Assembly: GCA_903873475.1 (NCBI GenBank)
Contig: CAIQON010000116.1
Location: 1 to 54,005 of the forward strand
Direction: 5' to 3'
Origin: an uncultured bacterium
GTDB taxonomy: Bacteria; Pseudomonadota; Gammaproteobacteria; Burkholderiales; CAIKXV01
DNA: 54,005 nucleotides
Shown here piece by piece: positions 32,297 through 39,766 of the stretch. Position numbers and translations under genes: made by a program. The notes under the pieces are model-generated. The model was given only the letters and a program-made list of their open reading frames with translations. It did not search any database and had not been told where the DNA came from. Position 1 is the stretch's first letter, and each line of letters begins with the position of its first letter.

Positions 32297-33345
32297 AGCA
32301 CGGTGTGGCAGTGATCGTCGGCGCGACCGGCCTGATCGGGCAACGGCTGGCGAACCACCTGCAGGGCACGGGCGCGTGGGACCTCATCGGACTTTGCCGC
32401 AACGCGACCCGGCCGAGCCCGATACCCCTGCTGTCGGTCGACCTGGTCGATGCCACAAGCTGCCGGCAGGCCTTGGCGGGCCTCGACGCGGTCACGCATG
32501 TGTTCTATACGGCACGCTTCGACCATCCAGAAGGCGTCCATGAGTCGGTCGAAACCAACGCGACCATGTTGCGCAACGTGGTCGACGCAATCGATGCCGC
32601 CTCGCCCCGACTGGCCCACGTGCACGCCGTGCACGGAACCAAGTATTACGGCCACAACCTCGGGCCGATCCCGGTGCCGGCCAGCGAAGACAGCCCCCGG
32701 GCCTCGCGGGTCAACTTCTACTTCCCGCAGGAGGACTACCTGCGCGAGCGCAGCAAGGTGCGACCGTGGACATGGAGCACCTCGCGCCCCCACATCTTCT
32801 GCGACGACTCGCCCGGCACGCCCCGAAACCTTCCGCTGCTGATCGCGGTCTATGCATCCGTCCTGCGCGAGGCCGGGGAGCCCCTGTACTTTCCCGGCAC
32901 CGAGGCCAGCTTCCGTGCGCGTACGCAGTTCACCGATCTTTCGATGCTGTCCCGGATGATCGAATGGATGGCGATCACGCCAGCCTGCGCGAACCAGGCG
33001 TTCAATGTCGTCAATGGCGACTGCCCGCGCTGGTGCGACCTGTGGCCGGTGTTCGCCGCCTGCTTCGACATGCAGCCCGGGCCGGTCCGTCCCGCCCGGC
33101 TGCGCGAGATGATGGCGCCGCGAGCCGCGCAATGGGATGCCATCGTCACGCGCCATGCGCTCAAGCCCTCGAGCCTTGGCGACGCGGTATTGTGGGAGTA
33201 CGGCGACTATGTGTTCTGGCCGGAGTGGGACATCGTTTCAGACATGAAAAAAGCCCGCCAGCACGGCTTCACGGAGCAACTCGACAGTGCCCGGCAGCTC
33301 GTCGCACTGTTCGACCGGATGCGTGCCCAGCGGATCATTCCGTAG
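32293..33345 (+). CDS. PRISE-like NAD(P)-dependent enone reductase
   Basis: A 350-residue extended short-chain reductase related to progesterone 5-beta-reductase/iridoid synthase (PRISE). The nucleotide motif is VIVGATGLIGQRLA. The family motif HVHAVHGTKYYGHNLGP carries the conserved Lys117, and NFYFPQEDYLRE carries Tyr143, the Lys/Tyr pair used by these enzymes. WTWSTSRPHIFC and the motif FPGTEASF further match. PRISE enzymes reduce the C=C of an enone. A cyclic enone in an alicyclic or terpenoid route is possible. The gene overlaps the previous stop by ATGA and is followed 14 bases later by a Bug gene, a pair repeated at 36494-38527. Confidence 0.8.
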   Translation: MKHGVAVIVGATGLIGQRLANHLQGTGAWDLIGLCRNATRPSPIPLLSVDLVDATSCRQALAGLDAVTHVFYTARFDHPEGVHESVETNATMLRNVVDAIDAASPRLAHVHAVHGTKYYGHNLGPIPVPASEDSPRASRVNFYFPQEDYLRERSKVRPWTWSTSRPHIFCDDSPGTPRNLPLLIAVYASVLREAGEPLYFPGTEASFRARTQFTDLSMLSRMIEWMAITPACANQAFNVVNGDCPRWCDLWPVFAACFDMQPGPVRPARLREMMAPRAAQWDAIVTRHALKPSSLGDAVLWEYGDYVFWPEWDIVSDMKKARQHGFTEQLDSARQLVALFDRMRAQRIIP

Positions 33346-33358
33346 GAGGAGACTTCGA

Positions 33359-34321
33359 ATGAAGAGCATCTGCCGCGCATTGATCATGGCATCGCTGTCG
33401 TTTGCCGCAACCGCCCATGCACAGACCTATCCAGACAAGCCCATTCGCTGGATCGTGCCGTGGCCGCCAGGCGGCGGTGCCGATGTGCTGTCGCGCATGC
33501 TGAGCGGGCGGCTCGCCGAGTTGATGGGACAGCCGGTGATCATCGACAACCGCGGCGGCGCGGCGGGCAACATCGGTGCGGAGGTGGCCGCACGCGCGAT
33601 CCCGGACGGCTACACCATCGCCTTCGCCTACTCCGGCACGCACTCGATCAATCCGCACATCTATTCGAAGATGCCGTTCCGCGACAGCGACTTCGCGCCG
33701 GTGATCTGGTTGTCCATGGTGCCCCAGGTGCTGGTGGTCAATCCGGCCGTCCCGGCCAAGACGGTGAAGGAACTGATCACGCTTGCCCGGACACGCCCCG
33801 GTGAACTCACCTTCGGTTCCAGCGGCAATGGCGCGATCAACCACCTGACCGGCGAACTGTTCAACATTCGCGCGGGCACGAAGATCCTGCACGTTCCCTA
33901 CAAGGGGGGTGGCCCGGCCTCGATAGCGCTGATATCGGGCGAGATCAGCATGATCTTCGGTGAGCCGGCTACCATCGTGCAACAGGTCAGGTCGGGCAAG
34001 CTGCGCGCGATCGCCGTGACCAGCGCGGCGCGCGCCAAGGCCATGCCGGAATTGCCGACGCTGGCCGAGTCCGGCATCGCCGATTACGAGGTCACTTCAT
34101 GGAACGGCGTGCTGGCTCCGGCGGCGACCCCGCGCGAAATCGTCAACCGGCTGAATGCTGAATTCAACCGGATGATCGCGGCACCGAGCATGCAGGCAAG
34201 GATGCTCGAGTTCGGGTTCGAGCCCACTGGCGGAACGCCCGAGCGGTTCGGGAGCCTGATTCGCGATGAGCTCGCCAAATGGGCGCCTGTGGTCAAGGCG
34301 GCTGGCATCAAGATCGATTGA
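33359..34321 (+). CDS. Bug/TctC-family periplasmic substrate-binding protein
   Basis: A 320-residue protein with a clear signal peptide (MKSICRALIMASLSFAATAHAQ). Loops: IRWIVPWPPGGGADVLSR, NRGGAAGNIG, HVPYKGGGPASI. The start at 33359 has GGAGGAG upstream. It follows a PRISE-like reductase and precedes the small membrane protein and flavoprotein. Compared with the protein at 37559 it occupies the same place behind a PRISE gene, so the pair probably handles related compounds. No transporter membrane subunits are adjacent. Confidence 0.9.
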   Translation: MKSICRALIMASLSFAATAHAQTYPDKPIRWIVPWPPGGGADVLSRMLSGRLAELMGQPVIIDNRGGAAGNIGAEVAARAIPDGYTIAFAYSGTHSINPHIYSKMPFRDSDFAPVIWLSMVPQVLVVNPAVPAKTVKELITLARTRPGELTFGSSGNGAINHLTGELFNIRAGTKILHVPYKGGGPASIALISGEISMIFGEPATIVQQVRSGKLRAIAVTSAARAKAMPELPTLAESGIADYEVTSWNGVLAPAATPREIVNRLNAEFNRMIAAPSMQARMLEFGFEPTGGTPERFGSLIRDELAKWAPVVKAAGIKID

Positions 34322-34347
34322 TGAAACACTGAAGGGAAGAATGTCAG

Positions 34348-34569
34348 ATGGATCAGTATCCAACCTTGAACCTGATCGTGCGGCATGGCGAAGCCCTGGC
34401 CGCCGCCTCCGGGCTCCTGCCGTTGCTGGGCGCGATTGCCGCGTTCGTGCTCGGCACGCACTGGGTCGTGGTTGTGGCGGGCGCGGTTGCCGGCGCATTC
34501 CTGTACCTGCTGATGCGCAGTTACGTCGAGCTGGTGCGGGTGATGTCCGACATGCTGATTCCCAAGTGA
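34348..34569 (+). CDS. Small inner-membrane protein, two predicted helices
   Basis: A 73-residue protein. Residues about 17-36 (AAASGLLPLLGAIAAFVLG) and 39-57 (WVVVVAGAVAGAFLYLL) form two hydrophobic helices, so it should be a hairpin in the inner membrane with short charged ends. The ending is RVMSDMLIPK. It lies 26 bases after a Bug gene and ten bases before the flavoprotein gene; the two-helix size suits a membrane anchor or small subunit, maybe linking the flavoprotein to the quinone pool. Family not recognised. Confidence 0.6.
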   Translation: MDQYPTLNLIVRHGEALAAASGLLPLLGAIAAFVLGTHWVVVVAGAVAGAFLYLLMRSYVELVRVMSDMLIPK

Positions 34570-34579
34570 GGCAGAGCAG

Positions 34580-35992
34580 ATGAGCAACGAAGATATCCGT
34601 GATGTAGTCGTCGTCGGTGGCGGGCTGGGCGGGTTGAGTACGGCCGTGCGCGCGGCCCAGCTCGGCCTGCGCGTGACGGTGCTGGAACGCGGCGAGGAAG
34701 AGCTGTACCTCTGCAACTCGCGCTTTTCGGGGGGCATTCTGCATATCGCCCAGCACAACGTGCTCGAGCCGGCGGAACAGCTCGAACAGGTCATCCTCGA
34801 GGCCACCCTGGGCGAGGCGGATCCGGCCCTCGCGCGCACGCTGGCGCTCGATGCCCGCCGCGCCGTGGGCTGGCTCGCCGAGGCGGGCACGCGGTTCATC
34901 AAGGTGGGACAGATCGTATGGCAGCAGCATGTCCTTGCGCCACCGCGACCGATCACCCCCGGCCTCGATTGGAAGGGGCGCGGACCGGATGTCACGCTCC
35001 GTGTACTCGAAGCGCAGTTGACCAAGGCCGGGGGCTCGATACTGCGCGGCACGGCTGCCTGCAGCCTGATGGAAAGCGGCGGCAGGTGCATCGGGGTCGA
35101 AGCGCAGTCGCGCGACGGCAAGGCCCTGCAGTTTCCCGCGCGCGCGGTCGTGCTCGCCGATGGCGGCTTCCAGGCGAACCTGCAGATGATCGGCGAGCAC
35201 ATCACCCCTGCACCGGCCAGGCTCAAGCAGCGTGGCGCTGCAACCGGTGTCGGCGATGGCATGCGCATGGCCCGGGCGCTCGGCGCCGAAGTCAGTCCGT
35301 TGAACGCCTTCTATGGCCACATGCTGTCGCGCGACTCGTTCACCAACGACAAGGTCTGGCCCTATCCGCAGCTTGACGAACTCGGTACCGCCGGTATCGT
35401 CGTCAACAGTGACGGCGAGCGTTTCGTCGACGAAGGCATGGGTGGCGTCTACGTGGCCAACATGATCGCGCGGCTGGCCGACCCGCTCTCGACCTGGGCC
35501 GTGTTCGACGAGGCGATCTGGAACGGCCCGGGCAAGGACGCCCGGATTCCAGCCAATCCGCACCTGGTCAGGGGCGGTGGTACGGTGCTGCAGGCATCCA
35601 CGCTGACCGATCTGGCCGTCCAGATGCATGTCCCTGCCGAGCGCTTGATGCTGACCGCGGAGCGGTACAACGACGCCGTTGCACAAGGCAGCAGCGAGCA
35701 GTTGAGCCCGCGCAGGACGTCCACCCGAATCGCCGCCCGGCCCCTGCGGGAAGGCCCGTTCTATGCCGTGCCCCTGTGTGCAGGCATCACGTACACGATG
35801 GGCGGCATCTGCATCAGCGCCGATGCCCGTGTCGTTCGTGGCGGGGGCGACTCGATCAGCGGCCTGTACGCCGTCGGCGCCACGACCGGTGGGCTGGAAG
35901 GCGGCAGCGGCGCCGGTTACGTCGGTGGGCTGATCAAGGCGGCGACCTTCGGCATTCGTGCAGCCGAAGACATCGCGCGAACGATCCGATGA
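34580..35992 (+). CDS. FAD-dependent dehydrogenase/reductase, fumarate-reductase/tricarballylate-dehydrogenase-like
   Basis: A 470-residue flavoprotein of the succinate dehydrogenase/fumarate reductase and 3-ketosteroid-1-dehydrogenase group. It opens DVVVVGGGLGGLSTAVRAAQ. The second FAD contact is ARAVVLADGGFQANLQMIGE, and the last part has CAGITYTMGGICISADARV and LYAVGATTGGLEGGSGAGY. It oxidises or reduces a C-C bond next to a carbonyl or carboxylate. Without the His/Arg catalytic set being assigned I cannot name the substrate. The neighbouring two-helix protein may be its anchor. The fragment at 31602 may be the ruin of a related enzyme. Confidence 0.8.
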   Translation: MSNEDIRDVVVVGGGLGGLSTAVRAAQLGLRVTVLERGEEELYLCNSRFSGGILHIAQHNVLEPAEQLEQVILEATLGEADPALARTLALDARRAVGWLAEAGTRFIKVGQIVWQQHVLAPPRPITPGLDWKGRGPDVTLRVLEAQLTKAGGSILRGTAACSLMESGGRCIGVEAQSRDGKALQFPARAVVLADGGFQANLQMIGEHITPAPARLKQRGAATGVGDGMRMARALGAEVSPLNAFYGHMLSRDSFTNDKVWPYPQLDELGTAGIVVNSDGERFVDEGMGGVYVANMIARLADPLSTWAVFDEAIWNGPGKDARIPANPHLVRGGGTVLQASTLTDLAVQMHVPAERLMLTAERYNDAVAQGSSEQLSPRRTSTRIAARPLREGPFYAVPLCAGITYTMGGICISADARVVRGGGDSISGLYAVGATTGGLEGGSGAGYVGGLIKAATFGIRAAEDIARTIR

Positions 35993-36041
35993 TCGCGCGC
36001 TGGCGGGCCCAGGCCCGGTCGCACGAGGGGAGCAGACCGCG

Positions 36042-36443
36042 GTGAACGTGACCGGCCGGTGCCAGTGCGGGCAGATCACCTATGAGGCGACGGTCGATCC
36101 GGAGCAGGTCGGGATCTGTCACTGCACCGATTGCCGAAGGCTGTCTGGCGCACCGTATCGCGTGCGCCTGCCGGTGCCGATCGAGGATTTCAAGCTGCTG
36201 AGCGGCAGCCCGAAGACGTACCTCAAGACGGGCGACAGCGGTGCGCGCCGGATGCATGCGTTCTGCGCCGAGTGCGGAAGCCCGGTCTACGCCTGTGCGC
36301 CGGAAAGCCCGACCTCGATCACGCTGCGCGTATGCTGCCTCGACAACCCGGCCGACCTGCCGCCGAAGAAGCAGATCTGGTGCCGCTCGGCACTGCCCTG
36401 GGCCGGGCTGCTCGACGGATTGCCAAGCCTCGATCGACAGTGA
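36042..36443 (+). CDS. GFA/CENP-V-type zinc protein
   Basis: A 133-residue small zinc protein of the GFA (glutathione-dependent formaldehyde-activating enzyme) family. Cysteines are arranged as in the family: CQC in GRCQCGQITYE, the core CHCTDCRR, and CAECG later in the chain. They bind two zinc ions. The usual body AFCAECGSPVYACAPESP and the ending are kept. The start is GTG at 36042 with GGGG-rich ribosome site. Many members are uncharacterised, so activity on formaldehyde cannot be assumed; in this operon it may detoxify a one-carbon product or glutathione adduct. Confidence 0.85.
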   Translation: MNVTGRCQCGQITYEATVDPEQVGICHCTDCRRLSGAPYRVRLPVPIEDFKLLSGSPKTYLKTGDSGARRMHAFCAECGSPVYACAPESPTSITLRVCCLDNPADLPPKKQIWCRSALPWAGLLDGLPSLDRQ

Positions 36444-36493
36444 CGACACGCTCGCCTGCCGGCCTCGCCACACGGCAAGCCCGCTGCGAACCC

Positions 36494-37546
36494 ATGTCCC
36501 GCCCCTGCGCCCTGGTCGCCGGAGCCAGCGGCGTCGTCGGCCGGGCGGTGGCGCGCACGCTCGCTGAAAGCGGCGAATGGGACGTGGTCCCTCTTTCGCG
36601 CTCGCCAGCCGCCGCCACGGGCGCGCGCGCCATCGCCGTCGACCTGTCCTCGCCAGCCGACACCCGCGACCGCCTGTCTGCACTCACCGGCGTCACCCAT
36701 CTCATCTACTGCGCCCGCGCTACCCACACCATGGCCCGGCGCGAATCCGTCGACGACAACGTCGACATGCTGCGCAACCTGCTCGACGCGCTCGAGCAGT
36801 CATCCCCTCGGCTCGCGCATGTGCACATCGTCCAGGGCAGCAAGGTCTATGGCTCCGACCTCGGCCCTTACCGCACGCCGGCGAAGGAGTCGGACCCGCG
36901 CGTGCCGCAGCCCAACTGGTACTACGTACAGGAAGACCTGCTCGTTGCCCGCAGTGCCGGCAAGGCCTGGAGCTGGAGCGCCAGCCGGCCACACGGAGTC
37001 TGCGAGGGACGGCAGGCGATCGCGCGCAGCATCGCGAACATGATCGGCGTCTACGCGGCCGTGCTGAAGGAACTGCGCCAGCCACTCGCCTTTCCGGGGA
37101 CGCAGGCGGGCTTCGACGTGCTCTACCAGAGCGTCGATGCCGACCTGCTCGCGCGTGCGATCGCCTTCATCGTCACCACGCCGGCCTGCGCGAACCGCGT
37201 GTTCAACGTCACCAACGGCGACTACGTCCGCTGGTGCAACCTCTGGCCTGCGCTCGCCGATCGCTTCGGGATGGACGTCGGCCCGGTGCAGACGATCGGC
37301 CTCGCCGACTTCATGGCGGACAAGGGCGCGGTCTGGGACGCGGTGGTCGCGCGCCACGGGCTGGCTCGACGGTCGCTCGCCGATGCCGGCGTGTGGTCGT
37401 ATGCAGACTTCAACTTCCGCCGGTCGTACGATGTCATGTCGTCCACGATCGCCTTGCGCCAGGCCGGCTTCGCCGAATGCCTCGATACCGAACGCATGTA
37501 CCTCGACCACCTGCAGCGCTTCCGCGAACAGCGGGCGCTGCCCTGA
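36494..37546 (+). CDS. Second PRISE-like NAD(P)-dependent enone reductase
   Basis: A 350-residue paralogue of the protein at 32293, colinear over its whole length. Nucleotide motif LVAGASGVVGRAVA, conserved Lys117 in HVHIVQGSKVYGSDLGP, and Tyr143 in NWYYVQEDLLVA. The start is ATG 36494, whereas the frame is open upstream. The C-terminal segment (VTTPACANRVFNVTNGDYVRWCNLW) matches the first copy nearly residue for residue, showing duplication and divergence. It is followed 12 bases later by a Bug gene, again as in the first copy. The two may act on stereo- or regio-isomers. Confidence 0.82.
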   Translation: MSRPCALVAGASGVVGRAVARTLAESGEWDVVPLSRSPAAATGARAIAVDLSSPADTRDRLSALTGVTHLIYCARATHTMARRESVDDNVDMLRNLLDALEQSSPRLAHVHIVQGSKVYGSDLGPYRTPAKESDPRVPQPNWYYVQEDLLVARSAGKAWSWSASRPHGVCEGRQAIARSIANMIGVYAAVLKELRQPLAFPGTQAGFDVLYQSVDADLLARAIAFIVTTPACANRVFNVTNGDYVRWCNLWPALADRFGMDVGPVQTIGLADFMADKGAVWDAVVARHGLARRSLADAGVWSYADFNFRRSYDVMSSTIALRQAGFAECLDTERMYLDHLQRFREQRALP

Positions 37547-37558
37547 GGAGTGAACGTG

Positions 37559-38527
37559 ATGATCCACCGGCCCCTCTGGTTGCTCGCCGCGTCCGCTTCG
37601 ATGCTTGCCACCACGCCGAATGCGTTTGCGCAGGCGTATCCGGTGAAGCCGATCCGCATCGTCTGCACGCTGGCGGCCGGCGGTGGCGTGGACACCACCG
37701 CGCGCATCGTCGGCCAGGGCCTGACCGAGTCGTGGGGCCAGCCGGTGATCGTCGACAACCGGCCAGGCGCAGGCGGCACCATCGCCACCGAGGCGGTCGT
37801 GCGCGCAGCAGCCGACGGCCATACGCTGCTCATGACCTCGCCCGGCCATGTCACCGCGCCCAGTCTCTACAAGCTCAACTACGACACGCTGAAGGATCTC
37901 GCCGCCGTGTCGATGGTCGTGTCTTCGCCGAGCGTGCTGGTCGTGCATCCGGCGCTGCCCGCGCGGTCGATGAAGGCGTTGCTCGCGCTGGCGCGCACGC
38001 GCCCGGACGAGCTGCTGTTCGGCTCGTCGGGCAACGGCAGCCCGGGCCACATGACGGTGGCGCTGCTGGCGATGACCGCCGGGGTGCGCCTGGTGCACGT
38101 GCCGTACAAGGGCACGCCGCCGATCCTCACCGACCTGGTCGGCGGGCGCATCTCGGTCGCCGCCTCGAGCGTGGTGTCGACGATGCCGCATGTCGCGGCC
38201 GGCCGGCTGAACGCGCTCGCGGTGACCAGCGCCCAGCGCTCGGTCGCGCAGCCGCAGCTGCCCACGGTCGCCGAGAGCGGCGTGCCCGGCTTCGCGGTGG
38301 ATGTCTGGTACGGGCTGCTCGCGCCGGCCGAGGTGCCGCGCGAGATCGTCTCGCGGCTGCACGAAGGCATCGCGGCCGTGGTCGCGCGGCCCGAGGTGCG
38401 GCAGAAGCTGCTGGCCTCAGGGCTCGAACCGGCGCTGATGGCGCCGGAGCCGTTCGGACGCTACCTCGCGGCTGAAGTCGCGAAGTGGGCGAAGGTGATC
38501 AGGGGTGCGGGGATCCGGGTGGATTGA
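37559..38527 (+). CDS. Bug/TctC-family periplasmic substrate-binding protein
   Basis: A 322-residue protein with signal peptide MIHRPLWLLAASASMLATTP and cleavage near NAFAQAYP. Loops IRIVCTLAAGGGVDTTAR (a Cys-Thr variation of the usual Pro-Phe), NRPGAGGTIA and HVPYKGTPPIL are present. I chose ATG 37559, eight bases after AGGAG, over a GTG nine bases earlier. It ends the plus-strand catabolic run. The altered first loop suggests a ligand different from that of the copy at 33359. Confidence 0.9.
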   Translation: MIHRPLWLLAASASMLATTPNAFAQAYPVKPIRIVCTLAAGGGVDTTARIVGQGLTESWGQPVIVDNRPGAGGTIATEAVVRAAADGHTLLMTSPGHVTAPSLYKLNYDTLKDLAAVSMVVSSPSVLVVHPALPARSMKALLALARTRPDELLFGSSGNGSPGHMTVALLAMTAGVRLVHVPYKGTPPILTDLVGGRISVAASSVVSTMPHVAAGRLNALAVTSAQRSVAQPQLPTVAESGVPGFAVDVWYGLLAPAEVPREIVSRLHEGIAAVVARPEVRQKLLASGLEPALMAPEPFGRYLAAEVAKWAKVIRGAGIRVD

Positions 38528-38582
38528 AATCCTGCCACACAGGCGCCGTGTACGAGCGCAGGGCTCGTCTGGCGACCTCACC

Positions 38583-38717
38583 TCACGTCAGGTTGACGCT
38601 CGCGATGAACTTGACCACAAGGGTGATGAGACCGACGATGACCGTGAAGGTCAGGATGCCAAAGCCATAGATCTTGGCGAGCTTGTTTCTCGTGTTGCGG
38701 ACGGACGTTTCTGGCAT
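38583..38717 (-). CDS. Small single-span membrane ORF (44 residues)
   Basis: In the 394-base stretch 38528-38921, otherwise empty to me, a minus-strand frame encodes 44 residues: a basic start (PETSVRNTRNKLAKIYGFG) and then one long hydrophobic helix (ILTFTVIVGLITLVVKF) to a short ending. The composition is that of a real single-pass membrane peptide, and its codons look less GC-biased than the surroundings. No good ribosome site is seen. It lies next to the end of the Bug gene, in the opposite direction. Function unknown. Confidence 0.4.
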   Translation of the reverse strand: MPETSVRNTRNKLAKIYGFGILTFTVIVGLITLVVKFIASVNLT

Positions 38718-38921
38718 TGGGTCTTCATTCGAAGGTTCGACCCATCGGGTGTGACGGGGCTTGGGCTGGGGCAGGCAGGGTGCTGCGGGGGTGCTGCGCG
38801 AATCGGATCTCTGATGCCGATCGAGCCGCCGATGTTACAGGGACGCCGGTACTTGCAACAGGCTCGTATGGCGCGCCCGATAAATGGGTAGGATCGAAAC
38901 CTGCACCAGGCAGGCAGTGAC

Positions 38922-39689
38922 ATGATCCACACCCGGAATGGCAGCGAAGTCCTCGACGCCCTGCGCCCGGTCGCCTCGCGCGGCACCGGCGTCGAGCACT
39001 GGGGCGCGTCCTACTTCGGCCCGCGCTACAGCAGCGAGGGGCTCGCGCCGGGGCCGCAGTCGCTGATGACGCAGATGTGCGCGAACGAGACCATCCTGCC
39101 GCACTTCCATGGCGTCGCGCAGTTCCAGATCTTCCCCGCGGGCGCGGGCATGCTGGCAAGGACCGAGCTGCGTCCGCTGATGCTGCAGTACAAGGACCAC
39201 CATACCGGCTATGGCCCGCTGGTGGCCGGGCCGCATGGACTGACCTTCATCTCGCTGCGCAACCGCACGGGCGACTCGCATCCGGTGTACATCGGCCGGC
39301 CGGGCTATCGCGAGAAGCTGCGGCCGGGCAAGCGCCGCAACTGGGTGACGCCGCACATCCCGCTGTCGACCCGGCCGGTGCTGCAGTACCGGACCGACGT
39401 GACGTGGGAGGCGCTGTACGAAGCCCGGAAGATCGACGCCGGGATCGACGATGAAATGGCCGCGTACCTGGTGCGGCTGGGCGCTGGCCTGTCCACGCAG
39501 GGGCTCGACCCGAAGGCGGGCGGCGGCTGCTACCTGTTCGTCGCCAACGGCAGCCTCGTCCTCGGCGGACAGTCGCTGCCGGAGTGGTCGATGGTGTTCG
39601 TGGACCCCACCGAGGCGGGGTACGAGATCACTGCCGGGCCGCTGGGGGCCGAGGTGCTGGTGATGCAGTTCCCGAAGGACGACGACTGA
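38922..39689 (+). CDS. Cupin-like protein of unknown function
   Basis: A 255-residue protein with no signal peptide. ANETILPHFHGVAQFQIFPAG is a cupin-1-like metal or ligand motif (His-Phe-His in ILPHFHG). In the second half, GGGCYLFVANGSLVLGGQSL and GAEVLVMQFPK fit another beta-sandwich, so it may be bicupin. Many such proteins bind a small molecule or are dioxygenase-like, but the canonical metal His set is incomplete. It stands apart from the catabolic run and convergent with the helicase gene. Family not identified. Confidence 0.55.
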   Translation: MIHTRNGSEVLDALRPVASRGTGVEHWGASYFGPRYSSEGLAPGPQSLMTQMCANETILPHFHGVAQFQIFPAGAGMLARTELRPLMLQYKDHHTGYGPLVAGPHGLTFISLRNRTGDSHPVYIGRPGYREKLRPGKRRNWVTPHIPLSTRPVLQYRTDVTWEALYEARKIDAGIDDEMAAYLVRLGAGLSTQGLDPKAGGGCYLFVANGSLVLGGQSLPEWSMVFVDPTEAGYEITAGPLGAEVLVMQFPKDDD

Positions 39690-39766
39690 CGCCGGAGCGT
39701 GCTGTCGGGCGCGTGCCGCAGAGACGCTCCCGAGGCCAGCGGTGACCCCTGGCGCCCGGACCCGCC

